Shown: positions 37,486 to 47,546, counted from the stretch's first letter. The stretch is 64,000 nucleotides of DNA from Rhodobacteraceae bacterium HIMB11 (GCA_000472185.1 AVDB01000003.1:248001-312000), one strand, 5' to 3'. Made by a program: numbers and translations. The notes: generated by a model not told the origin, from the sequence alone.

Positions 37486-37986
37486 CTATTCACGCGTCTC
37501 ACTGGGATAGACACCCCAAAGGGCGGATTTTTGCGCCCATCCTTTGTATCCGCCCGCTTCAACTTCACACCATGTCTTGGTGCAGGTACCCAAATCCGCA
37601 ACAACGTTGTTTTCAAACCGTGCGACGACAATCGCATTTTCATTGGGCTTGCGAAAAACATTGGTCAAATCCTGCGTGATTAAAACCGTGCGTACACCAG
37701 ACAGAAGTGAATAGTGAATCCAGCCCCCTGCCCCTTCATAATCACGGACGCGTCGCCAATTTTCGTATTCGGCATAAATTTCCAACGGGACGCCGCGCCG
37801 CTTATAAACCCAATCAATTTTATGGGATAGGGACGGACCACGCCGCGCATTCGCCTCGCCCGCTTTTAATGACACATATCGCGGCATAGGCAGGTTTGTA
37901 ACAGGTCCTTTTTTGGCGGGTTCCGCAAGGATGGGTTGGGCGAAAAACATCGCCACGCTGATTAAGATCAAAATCGCTTTATGCAT
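37486..37986 (-). CDS. Exported SH3-domain protein
   Basis: A 166-residue protein with a signal peptide (MHKAILILISVAMFFAQPILA, then EPAKK) followed by two bacterial SH3-type repeats: VSLKAGEANARRGPSLSHK with GGWIHYSLLSG, and RKPNENAIVVARFENNV with YKGWAQKSALWGVYP. Such proteins bind cell-wall peptides in the periplasm. ATG 37986 gives the signal peptide; the upstream frame lacks one. Divergent from the hydroxyacid dehydrogenase. Confidence 0.85.
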   Translation of the reverse strand: MHKAILILISVAMFFAQPILAEPAKKGPVTNLPMPRYVSLKAGEANARRGPSLSHKIDWVYKRRGVPLEIYAEYENWRRVRDYEGAGGWIHYSLLSGVRTVLITQDLTNVFRKPNENAIVVARFENNVVADLGTCTKTWCEVEAGGYKGWAQKSALWGVYPSETRE

Positions 37987-38095
37987 CTTTTGCTCACTCG
38001 GTACTGCTCTTTTTGGAATGGGTTCTTGTGCCCAAGGAAATTTTATCACACTCTGCCACCAATGATAAACGGATTAAACCCTACGGAGCCTATCG

Positions 38096-39082
38096 ATGTC
38101 AGGAAATCGGACGAAAGTTGTGTTAACCCGACGGTTGCCCGAACCCGTCGAGACCCGTTTGAAAGAGCTTTTCGACGTCACCCTTCGTGATCATGACACA
38201 CCCATGTCGCGCGCTGAATTGGTAGATGCCGTCAAAACATGTGATGTTCTGGTCCCCACCATCACAGATAAAATTGATGCTGGGCTATTGGGGCAAGCAG
38301 GTGAAAATCTAAAACTCATCGCGAATTTTGGTGCAGGGATTGATCACATTGACGTGGAAACAGCACGTCAGCGGGGCATTTTGGTGTCAAACACACCTGA
38401 TGTCGTCACCGAGGATACCGCCGATATGGCCATGGCATTATTGATGGCCGTTGTGCGCAAAATCCCCCAAGGCTTGCAAGCGATGCAATCGGGGGAATGG
38501 ACAGGTTGGTCCCCCACTGCCTATTTGGGCGGCCGACTGGGTGGACGCAGGTTGGGCATATTAGGCATGGGGCGCATCGGTCAGGCCGTAGCGCGACGTG
38601 CCAGCGCGTTTGGCATGCAAATCCACTACCACAATCGTCGCCGATTACGCCCCGAGATTGAGGACACATTGGGGGCGAACTATTGGGAAAGTTTGGACCA
38701 AATGGTGGCACGCATGGATATCCTGTCGATCAATTGTCCGCATACGCCCTCGACCTTTCATTTGATGAACGCGCGGCGTTTGCGATTGTTGAAACCAAGT
38801 GCCGTTATCGTTAATACATCGCGCGGCGAAGTCATTGATGAAAATGCGCTGACGCGCATGTTGCGCGCCAACGAATTGGCGGGTGCGGGATTGGATGTGT
38901 ATGAACACGGCACCGATATTAACCCACGCCTGCGGGAATTGGAAAATGTCGTCTTGCTGCCCCATATGGGATCGGCTACGCTTGAGGGGCGGGTTGAAAT
39001 GGGGGAAAAGGTAATTATTAACATCAAGACCTTTGCTGACGGGCATCGCCCACCAGACATGGTCGTCCCCTCAATGCTGTAG
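38096..39082 (+). CDS. D-2-hydroxyacid dehydrogenase (glyoxylate/hydroxypyruvate reductase type)
   Basis: A 328-residue NAD(P)-dependent enzyme. GILGMGRIGQAVARRA is the Rossmann motif; the catalytic triad is Arg in NTSRGEVIDE, Glu in GLDVYEH and His in LPHMGSATLE. It reduces glyoxylate or hydroxypyruvate, or oxidises D-glycerate. Its last 12 bases overlap the end of the converging dioxygenase gene. Confidence 0.9.
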   Translation: MSGNRTKVVLTRRLPEPVETRLKELFDVTLRDHDTPMSRAELVDAVKTCDVLVPTITDKIDAGLLGQAGENLKLIANFGAGIDHIDVETARQRGILVSNTPDVVTEDTADMAMALLMAVVRKIPQGLQAMQSGEWTGWSPTAYLGGRLGGRRLGILGMGRIGQAVARRASAFGMQIHYHNRRRLRPEIEDTLGANYWESLDQMVARMDILSINCPHTPSTFHLMNARRLRLLKPSAVIVNTSRGEVIDENALTRMLRANELAGAGLDVYEHGTDINPRLRELENVVLLPHMGSATLEGRVEMGEKVIINIKTFADGHRPPDMVVPSML

Positions 39083-40009
39083 GTTTTTCAGCGGCTCTAG
39101 GGTTTGTTGCACACGTGCGCGACGTTTTTCATGCTGTTCGGGGAGTTTAAGCGCGGTCCCAAGTGATGCCACATCTTCATCTACGGTGAACCCAGGTTCA
39201 TCTGTGGCAACTTCAAACAATACACCCGCAGGTGTGCGGAAATAGATTGCGTGAAAATAATTGCGATCACGAACGTCGGTCACGCGGTAGCCTGCATCCG
39301 TTAATGCCGATTGCACCGCCAATTGGTCTGTTTTGGTTGATACGGAAAATGCAATGTGATGCACCGATCCTGCGCCCTCTTTCGATTTTTCGGCATTGGG
39401 CAGTTCGATCAGATCAATTTTATTCGCCGCATTTCCATTTGCCACTGTCAAACGTGTAACTGCGCCCTCTGTTGCAGACACAGAATATCCCATAAAAGTC
39501 AGCAATTCGATCATTGGGGCCGCATCATTGACACGCATATCCGCCGAGTGAAATCCGCGAATTGCATGCTCTGCCGGAATGTCATCTGTGGTCCATGGCG
39601 TGCGATCATCTGCGGCCTCGACCAGGGCAAAGTGATCTTCATCAGGGCCATAAAATTCCAAACGCTGTTCCCCAAAACGATTGGTTGGCGTTGCGTGGCC
39701 CGCACCAATCGCGTGTATACGTTCACGCCAAAACGGAATGCTACCCATTGGAATGCTAAAGGCTGTTGTGCCCACTTCGCCCGTGCCACGGCGACCGCGG
39801 GCAATGTTTGGAAATGGAAAATACGTCAGAACACTGCCTGCATTTCCAACCTCATCCCCGTAATACAGGTGATATACCTCGGGGTTGTCAAAATTCACGG
39901 TCGCCTTAATTCGGCGCAGGCCCAAAACTTCGGAAAAGAATGTGTTATTTTCGGATGCAGATGACGCCAATGATGTGACGTGGTGCAATCCATTGATCTG
40001 ATGTAACAT
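39071..40009 (-). CDS. VOC-family ring-cleaving dioxygenase
   Basis: About 312 residues made of two glyoxalase/VOC modules. GLHHVTSLASSASEN and GSVHHIAFSVSTKTD contribute metal-binding His; GVLFEVATDEPGF the Glu. The sequence resembles the MhqA/MhqO hydroquinone-type extradiol dioxygenases. ATG 40009 follows AAGGGG. Substrate is inferred to be a hydroquinone or catechol-like compound. Confidence 0.8.
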   Translation of the reverse strand: MLHQINGLHHVTSLASSASENNTFFSEVLGLRRIKATVNFDNPEVYHLYYGDEVGNAGSVLTYFPFPNIARGRRGTGEVGTTAFSIPMGSIPFWRERIHAIGAGHATPTNRFGEQRLEFYGPDEDHFALVEAADDRTPWTTDDIPAEHAIRGFHSADMRVNDAAPMIELLTFMGYSVSATEGAVTRLTVANGNAANKIDLIELPNAEKSKEGAGSVHHIAFSVSTKTDQLAVQSALTDAGYRVTDVRDRNYFHAIYFRTPAGVLFEVATDEPGFTVDEDVASLGTALKLPEQHEKRRARVQQTLEPLKNLQH

Positions 40010-40067
40010 CGGTGACCCCTTTTTGTTTTTTTGTAAACTAGGGTCACGTGCCAAAAAGGAAATTTAC

Positions 40068-40097
40068 AAAAAATGCGCGGGGCCTGTGCAGCCCCGC
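40068..40097 (-). terminator. Intrinsic terminator after phaB
   Basis: GCGGGGC (40077-40083) pairs with GCCCCGC (40091-40097) across a 7-base loop. On the minus strand it is followed by a T run (six A on the plus strand at 40068-40073), right after the phaB stop. Confidence 0.8.
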
Positions 40098-40107
40098 ACA
40101 GATCACA

Positions 40108-40830
40108 TTAAACGAAGAATTGACCGCCGTTTGCAGAAATCGTTGAGCCGTTGATGAAACCAGCGTCGTCAGAGGCAAGGAATACTACACAGCGCGCGAT
40201 TTCTTCGGGCTCGCCCAGACGGCCAGTTGGTATTTGGCCGATAATGCTTTCGCGCACTTTTTCAGGGACGGCCATCACCATTTCTGTTGCGATGTAACCT
40301 GGGCAAATCGCGTTTGCAGTGATCCCCGCGCGCGCACCTTCTTGGGCCAATGATTTCACGATACCCAAATCACCTGCTTTGGTCGCGGCATAGTTCACTT
40401 GGGCGAACTGCCCTTTTTGTCCGTTTATCGACGAAATGACGATAACACGGCCAAATTTACGCTCACGCATTCCAGGCCAGATTGGGTGTACTGTGTTGAA
40501 CACACCTGTTAGGTTCGTATCAACAACTTGATGCCACATCTCGGGTGTCATCTTGTGGAATGGGGCGTCCTTGGTGATACCAGCGTTTGCCACAACCACG
40601 TCAATCGGGCCTAACTCAGCCTCGACCTTGGCGATGCCTGCGGAACTTTCTTCGTAATCCGCAACGTTCCATTTATACGTTTTGATGCCAGTTTCGGCGG
40701 TAAAGTTTGCCGCTGCCTCATCGTTGCCCGCATATGTGGCTGCAACCTCATATCCTTCCGCTTTCAGCGCTTTTGAAATTGCCGCGCCGATACCGCGCGA
40801 ACCACCAGTGACCAATGCTACACGAGCCAT
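40108..40830 (-). CDS. phaB: Acetoacetyl-CoA reductase
   Basis: A 240-residue SDR that reduces acetoacetyl-CoA to (R)-3-hydroxybutyryl-CoA for polyhydroxybutyrate. VTGGSRGIGAAI binds NADPH, NAGIT near 85, and the catalytic Ser, Tyr, Lys are in SSINGQKGQFAQVNYAATKAG. The ending SANGGQFFV is typical of PhaB. ATG 40830 follows GGAGG. It lies downstream of phaA on the same strand, with a terminator between them. Confidence 0.93.
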   Translation of the reverse strand: MARVALVTGGSRGIGAAISKALKAEGYEVAATYAGNDEAAANFTAETGIKTYKWNVADYEESSAGIAKVEAELGPIDVVVANAGITKDAPFHKMTPEMWHQVVDTNLTGVFNTVHPIWPGMRERKFGRVIVISSINGQKGQFAQVNYAATKAGDLGIVKSLAQEGARAGITANAICPGYIATEMVMAVPEKVRESIIGQIPTGRLGEPEEIARCVVFLASDDAGFINGSTISANGGQFFV

Positions 40831-40924
40831 TTCGTCCTCCAAATAAAGTCTTCACGTAATTGTATTACTAATTTATTAAATTCTTAGCAATAATATTACA
40901 ACGTCAAATTGCCGCACTGCGGCA

Positions 40925-40948
40925 CAAAAAAGGGGACCGAAGCCCCCA
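40925..40948 (-). terminator. Intrinsic terminator between phaA and phaB
   Basis: On the minus strand GGGGGCTTCGGTCCCC forms a UUCG-type tetraloop-like hairpin followed by TTTTTT. It lies right after the phaA stop, so part of the transcripts will end before phaB unless phaB has its own promoter in the AT-rich stretch 40850-40920. Confidence 0.78.
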
Positions 40949-40959
40949 ATTATTTCCGA

Positions 40960-42135
40960 TTACGGACGTTCGATACACATCGCAACGCCCATGCCACCAC
41001 CGATACATAGGGTGGCGAGGCCTTTTTTCGCGTCGCGACGCTGCATTTCGAACAGTAATGTATTCAAAACGCGGGCACCTGATGCACCAATTGGGTGACC
41101 GATTGCAATTGCGCCGCCGTTTACGTTTACGATTGCGGGATCCCAGCCCATGTCTTTATTCACCGCGCAGGCCTGCGCAGCAAAGGCCTCGTTCGCTTCA
41201 ACCAGATCCAGATCACAAACGGACCAACCCGCCTTGTCCAAGGCTTTGCGGCTCGCATAAATGGGGCCAACACCCATGATTTTCGGATCCAAGCCAGCGG
41301 TTGCATAAGATGCAATGCGCGCCATTGGTGTGATGCCACGCTTTTCCGCTTCTTCAGCTGACATCAACAATACCCCGGCGGCACCATCATTTAGGCCCGA
41401 GGCGTTTGCCGCCGTCACACTGCCGTCTTTGGTGAAAGCTGGGCGTAATTTCTGCATGCTTTCAATGGTGGCGCCGTGGCGGATATATTCATCTTTGTCG
41501 ACGACAATGTCACCTTTGCGCGTTTTAACGGTGAATGGGATCACCTCATCATCAAAACGTCCCGCCTTTTGCGCCGCTTCTGCTTTGTTTTGAGAGGCGA
41601 GTGCAAATTCATCCTGCATATCGCGGCTGATCTGCCATTGTTCTGCAACGTTTTCCGCAGTTTGACCCATGTGATACCCGTTAAAGGCATCCCACAAGCC
41701 GTCACAGATCATGCTGTCAATGTATTTCATGTCGCCCATTTTTTGACCCGCACGCAAATGCGCAACATGGGGCGAAAGTGTCATGTTTTCTTGGCCACCT
41801 GCACAAACAATAGACGCATCGCCCAGCTGAATGTGTTGTGCACCCAACGCAACGGCACGCAATCCAGAACCACACACTTGGTTCAGACCCCAAGCCGCGC
41901 TTTCGATGGGAAGGCCTGCATTGATGTGTGCCTGACGCGCAGGGTTTTGACCCTGACCCGCTGTCAAAACCTGGCCCATGATTGTTTCTGAAACGTCGGC
42001 TTTATCAATACCAGCGCGTTCCACCAATGCCTCAAGTACAGCCGCACCCAAATCGTGCGCAGGTGTATTTGCAAAAGATCCGCCAAAACTGCCAACTGCG
42101 GTCCGTGCAGCAGACGCGATAACTACGTTTGTCAT
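40960..42135 (-). CDS. phaA: Acetyl-CoA acetyltransferase (beta-ketothiolase)
   Basis: A 391-residue thiolase that condenses two acetyl-CoA to acetoacetyl-CoA. The catalytic Cys is in [14 protein letters not shown] (near 88), the His in [11 protein letters not shown] (near 348) and the second Cys in [11 protein letters not shown] (near 378). ATG 42135 follows a clear GGAGG. It pairs with phaB for PHB synthesis or with leucine catabolism for acetoacetate use. Confidence 0.95.
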   Translation of the reverse strand: MTNVVIASAARTAVGSFGGSFANTPAHDLGAAVLEALVERAGIDKADVSETIMGQVLTAGQGQNPARQAHINAGLPIESAAWGLNQVCGSGLRAVALGAQHIQLGDASIVCAGGQENMTLSPHVAHLRAGQKMGDMKYIDSMICDGLWDAFNGYHMGQTAENVAEQWQISRDMQDEFALASQNKAEAAQKAGRFDDEVIPFTVKTRKGDIVVDKDEYIRHGATIESMQKLRPAFTKDGSVTAANASGLNDGAAGVLLMSAEEAEKRGITPMARIASYATAGLDPKIMGVGPIYASRKALDKAGWSVCDLDLVEANEAFAAQACAVNKDMGWDPAIVNVNGGAIAIGHPIGASGARVLNTLLFEMQRRDAKKGLATLCIGGGMGVAMCIERP

Positions 42136-42215
42136 AAAGTCCTCCATCTCATGGTGCGTGTCGCACGCCCAGAGACATACCGAACTTGCTGCATCGCGGC
42201 AACAGTATAAAAGTG

Positions 42216-43055
42216 CTATGCCGTCGCAGCCTTTTTTTCTAAATATCCTTGATGCCAATTTGGATTGACCGTTGGGGCGCCCCAAAAATATCCCTGTTGG
42301 CAATCAACCAGCATTTCACTCAGCCACGGACTGTCACGTTCGCATTCCACAGCTTCGGCAATTGTGAACCTAACAAAGTGATCAGAGATCGACCTAAGTG
42401 ATTGTATCATAACCTGATTGTCGGGATCAGCAGCCGCATTTTTGGTGAATTGCCTGTCAATCTTGACGATATCAAACGCAAAGTCGTGCAAATAACGGAA
42501 GGACGTTGTCCCAGCACCGAAATCATCAAGGGCAAATGTGATCCCACGCTGTCGCAAATCACGCATGAAGTGCATCACCAATTCTGGCACCAGCATTGCA
42601 GAACTTTCCGTGATTTGCAGAATAAGACGATCCGCAATCAAAGAATCGCGGCGTAAGGCGCGTCCCAAAATATCCACCCATTGACCATAGCCAATAGAGC
42701 GCGCGGACATATTAATTGACAACCGTAAATCAGGGTATTTGGTCAGCTGGGTCAAACCCAGATAAAGAGCGGTGCAATCAATTTGTCGGCCAAGATCAGT
42801 TTCCTCGGCCAAAAAAACAAAATCACGTGCGGGAATAATGCGTCCAGTTGGGTCAGGAATGCGAATTAGTCCTTCGTAAAACACCGCACCCTGTGATCCG
42901 CGGCTTGCCACGATCGGCTGATAGGCCAGAAGCGCGGTTTTCTCCTCAAGCGCTGTGCGCAAATACGAAAAGACATCGGAATCACGCCGCGCTGTTGCGT
43001 AATCCAGCGGGTTATCCTCGGATGCGGCAATGTCATAACGCTTGCGATCAACCAT
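42216..43055 (-). CDS. EAL-domain protein (c-di-GMP phosphodiesterase-like)
   Basis: About 279 residues, a single EAL domain with no membrane or sensory domain. The signature Glu is present as EGL ([10 protein letters not shown]); other active-site motifs seen are [29 protein letters not shown] and TIAEAVE. All key acidic residues and the Lys look intact, so it may hydrolyse c-di-GMP. ATG 43055 or 43058 follows GGAGG. Divergent from tag. Confidence 0.85.
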   Translation of the reverse strand: MVDRKRYDIAASEDNPLDYATARRDSDVFSYLRTALEEKTALLAYQPIVASRGSQGAVFYEGLIRIPDPTGRIIPARDFVFLAEETDLGRQIDCTALYLGLTQLTKYPDLRLSINMSARSIGYGQWVDILGRALRRDSLIADRLILQITESSAMLVPELVMHFMRDLRQRGITFALDDFGAGTTSFRYLHDFAFDIVKIDRQFTKNAAADPDNQVMIQSLRSISDHFVRFTIAEAVECERDSPWLSEMLVDCQQGYFWGAPTVNPNWHQGYLEKKAATA

Positions 43056-43125
43056 CATCTTCCTCCATGATGTGGCTGATTTGAAACTGAAATTCCTAAC
43101 AAACCCTGAAGGAAGTATCAAAACG

Positions 43126-43689
43126 ATGGAATGGTGTCGCTGGGCGGAAGGAGATCCGCTAAATCAAGCCTATCATGATGAAGAATGGGGAGTTCCCGTT
43201 AACGATTCGAAAAAATTGTTTGAATGCCTCATGTTAGAGGGGTTTCAAGCTGGCTTAAGCTGGATCACAATTCTCAGAAAACGCGCGAATTTCAGAGCCG
43301 CATTCGACAATTTTGATCCTGACATAATTTCCAATTGGGGAGATCAGGAGACTGAAACATTGCTGCAAAACGCAGGTATTGTGCGCCACCGTGGCAAGAT
43401 TGAGGGGGCGTTTGCATCAGCCCGGGCGTGGCAAATCATCGAGAAGAAACAGGGGTTTAGCAATTTTATCTGGGGCTTTGTGGACGGCAAACCAATCCAA
43501 AACACATGGAGTGATCTAAGCGAAGTCCCCAGCAAAACTGAAAGAGCAGAGGCCCTGTCAAAGGCGTTGAAAAAACAGGGGTTCAAATTCTGCGGACCGA
43601 CGATTGTCTATGCGTTTATGCAGGCAACCGGATTGGTGAACGATCATATGCTGACATGCCCACAACACCTCCAAAACCAAGGTCGGTAA
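43126..43689 (+). CDS. tag: DNA-3-methyladenine glycosylase I
   Basis: A 187-residue base-excision repair enzyme that removes 3-methyladenine. The zinc snap residues are Cys4 in MEWCRW, the His of YHDEEWG and the His and Cys in NDHMLTCP; the catalytic Glu is in HDEEWG, and LEGFQAGLSWITIL is a family hallmark. ATG 43126 follows AAGGAAG. The frame is open upstream to 43042 but this would overlap the EAL start. Confidence 0.93.
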   Translation: MEWCRWAEGDPLNQAYHDEEWGVPVNDSKKLFECLMLEGFQAGLSWITILRKRANFRAAFDNFDPDIISNWGDQETETLLQNAGIVRHRGKIEGAFASARAWQIIEKKQGFSNFIWGFVDGKPIQNTWSDLSEVPSKTERAEALSKALKKQGFKFCGPTIVYAFMQATGLVNDHMLTCPQHLQNQGR

Positions 43690-43725
43690 CGTGTCGGTGT
43701 AACGTCGGTATTATGTCGGTTTTCT
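43682..43725 (+). repeat. Four helically phased GTCGGT repeats
   Basis: The hexamer GTCGGT occurs at 43682, 43693, 43704 and 43715, an exact 11-bp period, with variable 5-bp linkers. The first copy overlaps the end of tag. One face of the helix would be marked four times. It sits about 55 bp before the DMT gene, so it may be a regulator-binding array or a small tandem repeat. Confidence 0.6.
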
Positions 43726-43774
43726 TGTCAAATTTCGAATAATCTGATCGGGGATCGGAATGATTGGAGGATGC

Positions 43775-44713
43775 ATGCTCCCTTCAAAATCTGGCTACGC
43801 CATTCTGTTCATTGTGTTGGGGATGTTCTTTATCTCGGTCAATGACATGGTCATAAAACGGTTTTCTGGTGAATATCCGTTGCATCAGATGGTGTTCTTA
43901 CGATCAGCGATTGGTATGTTTTTCACGCTTATTTTGATCCGCTTAGAAGGCGGCTGGCGTATCTTAAAAACGGATCAACCGGGATTGCATGCATTGCGTG
44001 CAGTGATGGTGTTTGCATCAAACATGACATATTTTGCGGCACTTGCGGTTTTGCCCCTGCCCGACGCAACAGCCCTGTTTTTCATCGCACCGATTATGAT
44101 CACCGTTCTGTCCATTCCTATCCTGGGTGAACGCGTAGGGCCGCGAAGATGGGGGGCGGTGATCGTTGGATTTTGCGGCACACTTATCATGGTACGCGCC
44201 CAAGGCAGCACACGGGGCGACATCAGTATTTGGATTTACCTGTTGCCAATCCTTGCTGCGTTTTTCTACGCAACCATGCAAGTGTTGACGCGAAAGCTTG
44301 CAAAAACCAAAGCATCCGCAATGGCATTCTACATCCAGATTACATTTGTTCTGTTCTGCGGAATCAGCGGTTTAATCGTTGGAAATGGTCAATTTGTAGA
44401 CAGCGTACAACACCCGAGTTTAGTCTTTCTTCTTCGTGCATGGATTGTCCCAACAGCAGCGGATATGTCGTATTTTGTTCTAATTGGTATTCTTGCGACA
44501 GGGGTTGGATATTGCCTATCCCAAGCCTATCGCAGTGCGCCTGCAGCAACAGTTGCGCCGTTTGAATATGTCCTATTGCCCATGTCCATTGTATGGGGCT
44601 GGGTGATATTTGCAGACTGGCCTGGTCTGCCCGTTTGGTTTGGAAGCGCCACTATCATTGCAGCAGGGCTTTATGTGATATGGCGTGAACATAAACTTTC
44701 GTCGCAAGACTGA
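43775..44713 (+). CDS. EamA/DMT-family transporter
   Basis: A 312-residue protein with ten hydrophobic helices in two EamA halves. AILFIVLGMFFISVNDMVIKR starts the first and GDISIWIYLLPILAAFFYATM the second. Probably exports a small metabolite. ATG 43775 is 4 bp after GGAGG. No substrate can be assigned. It differs from the transporter at 12.1 kb and has a phased repeat in its upstream region. Confidence 0.86.
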   Translation: MLPSKSGYAILFIVLGMFFISVNDMVIKRFSGEYPLHQMVFLRSAIGMFFTLILIRLEGGWRILKTDQPGLHALRAVMVFASNMTYFAALAVLPLPDATALFFIAPIMITVLSIPILGERVGPRRWGAVIVGFCGTLIMVRAQGSTRGDISIWIYLLPILAAFFYATMQVLTRKLAKTKASAMAFYIQITFVLFCGISGLIVGNGQFVDSVQHPSLVFLLRAWIVPTAADMSYFVLIGILATGVGYCLSQAYRSAPAATVAPFEYVLLPMSIVWGWVIFADWPGLPVWFGSATIIAAGLYVIWREHKLSSQD

Positions 44714-44810
44714 CACAGATCCGGCCATTGTAACCTAACTAGGACAAGTAGCGCTTACGAAGATCACAAACATTTCCATCACATTGTAACAGACCCTGAC
44801 TTAACGCGGT

Positions 44811-45308
44811 GTGAAATTAGACGGGCAACACATCAATCGCATCGTGTTGCAGCATGCGAAGCGCAAATATAGCTTTACCTTGCACGATTTGCTCGAAACC
44901 ACTTCTGCGCGTGTCTATTTACAGAGTGGCGATCGCACTACGGTCGAACGTCTAGGATATAAATCGAACAAGGTGTTTGTTCTGGGTAGTGTGAACCCGA
45001 ATATCGTGAATATTGATCCTGAAATACGTCAAATCTTGGCGGATATCCTATTCACATCCGATGGGGTTCTAAGCGCACCTGGCGCAAATAGATCAGAGGT
45101 TGATTTGCTGCGCGGTACTGATCCTGTGGTTGCCTATCATTTAGATGCATAAAGCCCCATGCGTTTGATCGTGGCCGATGCGATGGAACTGAGTCCCAAC
45201 GACATTCTTTATGTTTTGGAACAGCCAATCGTATCGGTTAACCGCAACTTGGCACCGATCACACCACTGCGCGCTGTGTTACCAGAAATCAGAAATGAGT
45301 TGAATTAA
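44811..45308 (+). pseudogene. Polysaccharide export protein (Wza/SLBB-like), truncated and with an internal stop
   Basis: From GTG 44811 one frame reads NRIVLQHAKRKYSFTLHDLL, RVYLQSGDRTTVERLGYKSN and KVFVLGSVNPNIVNI, then YHLDA and a TAA at 45150-45152. The same frame continues with MRLIVADAMELSPNDILYVL, PIVSVNRNL and TPLRAV to a second TAA at 45306-45308. This is the SLBB and C-terminal part of an outer-membrane polysaccharide exporter. The N-terminal export domain is missing and the frame is closed by a TAA just upstream. It is a relic. Confidence 0.75.
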
Positions 45309-45448
45309 GGGTGCGATTAAATTTGAAGGGATAAGCAAAATTGAACCGCAACGAACCTGGTTAGAAAGCTACTGACGGGACATCGGTTCGCAAACGCATC
45401 TTAGCCTCAGAACCGTTATTGCAGCGTTAATCTAAGGTTAACTTTTCA

Positions 45449-46459
45449 TCAAATACGCGCTTTTTCCGCAAAATTTTGAGATTTTATAGCGATTTCCATT
45501 GTTAAATAGGCATGCGCCTGTGTCATTGCGGTTTCTGACCTGTCCTGAACATCTGTTATAAGATTCGCAAAATATGGCAAGGGTTGGTCGCGGCAGTCGA
45601 TATAGATATTCTGATCACGGTTCACCAAATAAAGGTTATCGGTGCGGTGCGGCTGCCCGATATCGGTATATTTGCGAACCTCAATCGATCCTTCTGTGCC
45701 CAAAATAAACAGTCGGCCGTCCCCCCATGTCGGTAATCCATCGGGCGTGAACCAATCAAGACGAAGATACCCATGTCCACCATCCCCCATTAGAGTCATT
45801 TCCCCATAATCCTGAAACCCAGGCTCATCAGGCAAGGATGTATTTTCAACGTGGGCATGGGCGATTTGAACATCGGTCGATCTGGTAAAGTGCAAAAACT
45901 GATCTACTTGGTGTGATCCAATATCGCATAAAATTCCACCGTATCGTTCACGTTCAAAATACCAACGTGGGCGCGTTTTCAAATTTTGTTTATGCGGCGC
46001 AAGAGTGACAACCTGAACAACACGCCCAATGTCACCTTGGCGCACCAATTCAGCGGCCTTTGTTACGGCGCGCACCTCAAAACGTTCGGAAAAATTGACG
46101 GACCAAATTCGTCCTGTTCTTTCTTGTGTCGCCTTAATCGCTGCCAAATGCTCCATGGTTGTGCACCCGGGTTTATCCACCATCACATCTTTGCCTGCTT
46201 CCATCGCCTCAATCGCCAGTTTCGCGCGATCCGCAGGAACGGCGGAAATCAGAATCATATCAATGTTTGGATCTTCTAAAATACGGCGACGGTCCTGCAT
46301 TTTTTGGACCTGTGGGAAAACCTGATTGAATTTTTCCTCGGTCACAGCTAGCCCATCGGTCCAATACATATCGCATGTGCACCCCTGCTGCTGCATATGC
46401 GTCAGCATGCCAAAGATGTGGCCGTGATCAATGCCCAGTATCCCTAGATTTAACGCCAT
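45449..46459 (-). CDS. Gfo/Idh/MocA family oxidoreductase
   Basis: A 336-residue NAD(P)-dependent sugar or inositol dehydrogenase-like enzyme. LGILGIDHGHIFGMLTHM is the nucleotide-binding start; MVDKPGCTTMEHLAAIK carries the conserved Lys-Pro; GGILCDIGSHQVDQFLHF has the Asp-X3-His pair of the active site. It starts 3 bp after the second oxidoreductase and forms the end of the GH3-linked operon. Confidence 0.87.
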   Translation of the reverse strand: MALNLGILGIDHGHIFGMLTHMQQQGCTCDMYWTDGLAVTEEKFNQVFPQVQKMQDRRRILEDPNIDMILISAVPADRAKLAIEAMEAGKDVMVDKPGCTTMEHLAAIKATQERTGRIWSVNFSERFEVRAVTKAAELVRQGDIGRVVQVVTLAPHKQNLKTRPRWYFERERYGGILCDIGSHQVDQFLHFTRSTDVQIAHAHVENTSLPDEPGFQDYGEMTLMGDGGHGYLRLDWFTPDGLPTWGDGRLFILGTEGSIEVRKYTDIGQPHRTDNLYLVNRDQNIYIDCRDQPLPYFANLITDVQDRSETAMTQAHAYLTMEIAIKSQNFAEKARI

Positions 46460-46462
46460 CTT

Positions 46463-47479
46463 TTATACTACCTCTACTGTGCAAATTGTGCCTGATTTTG
46501 AAGACCGCTCTAACGCGTCGATCAATGCATGAACCTTTAACGCCTCTTCCCCTGTGACAAGGCAGGGGCGATTTTCCGCAAGTGATCGCGCAAAATCTTC
46601 AATCATCCATTGATGCCAATCGGATGTAAACGCCATTGGGTCTGCACCCGAGCCCGATGTCGCCGCGTGTCCTAATGTTTGCGCTCGACCATCCCGCCAA
46701 TCTATCCGAAGCGTTCCTGCATCCAAGGTCACACTGCCCTTTGCGCAATGCACAGTGATGGTTTCGCCCCGCCCTGGATAAGCAGATGTTGTTGCAAACA
46801 CATGACCCATGGCACCGGACGCAAACCGCAAACCAGCGGACACAAAATCCTCGGCCTCCATGTCATGACTTTTCGATGTGGCCGCCAGCGCCGAAACCGT
46901 CTTCACAGGGCCCGTCAATGACAGCATCAAATCCAGGGTGTGGATCGCCTGTGATATCATCACACCACCCCCATCACGTGCATAGGATCCGCGACCTGGC
47001 GCATCATAATAGGATTGATCACGCCACCACGGAACCGAAACCTCAATCACATGAATATCCCCAAGATCGTCGAGGAGGAGACGCAATTGCTCAACAACAG
47101 GACGGACGCGATGTTGGAGCATGATGCCAAGGCGAACATCATGCTGCGCACAGATATCGATCAAATCACGTGCATTTTGCAAATTACGCTCAACAGGTTT
47201 TTCCATCAAAATGGGTTTACCTGCACGTGCCAAGCGTTCAACGATAGCCAACCGCGCATTGGGCGGCGTTGTGACAATCACAAAATCGACATCCGATGCG
47301 ATGATTTCATCAATGTCGTTTGCAGCACGCGCACCCAAGTCGGGCCATTGTTGGACAAAGGCATCACGGCTGTCCGTGGTACGTGCGTAGATCAGATCAA
47401 GCGTGATATCCGCGCTGTTCAATATGGCCTGCGCATAAGTGCCAGAAACCATTCCCAAACCAACCATCGCGCATTTCAT
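46463..47479 (-). CDS. Gfo/Idh/MocA family oxidoreductase
   Basis: A 338-residue relative of the previous gene but not a close copy. MVGLGMVSGTYAQAI binds the nucleotide; LMEKPVERNLQNARDLID carries the catalytic Lys; GGGVMISQAIHTLDLMLSLTG the usual His. ATG 47479 follows GGGGA; an upstream in-frame TTG at 47485 is less likely. Two such enzymes in a row suggest a two-step oxidation or epimerisation of a sugar released by the GH3 enzyme. Confidence 0.86.
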   Translation of the reverse strand: MKCAMVGLGMVSGTYAQAILNSADITLDLIYARTTDSRDAFVQQWPDLGARAANDIDEIIASDVDFVIVTTPPNARLAIVERLARAGKPILMEKPVERNLQNARDLIDICAQHDVRLGIMLQHRVRPVVEQLRLLLDDLGDIHVIEVSVPWWRDQSYYDAPGRGSYARDGGGVMISQAIHTLDLMLSLTGPVKTVSALAATSKSHDMEAEDFVSAGLRFASGAMGHVFATTSAYPGRGETITVHCAKGSVTLDAGTLRIDWRDGRAQTLGHAATSGSGADPMAFTSDWHQWMIEDFARSLAENRPCLVTGEEALKVHALIDALERSSKSGTICTVEVV

Positions 47480-47546
47480 TGCCAATTCCCCAATCTGTTA
47501 TTTGGAAATGTGGCACAGTGATTTCACTGGGTCCATGCAAAACTGA

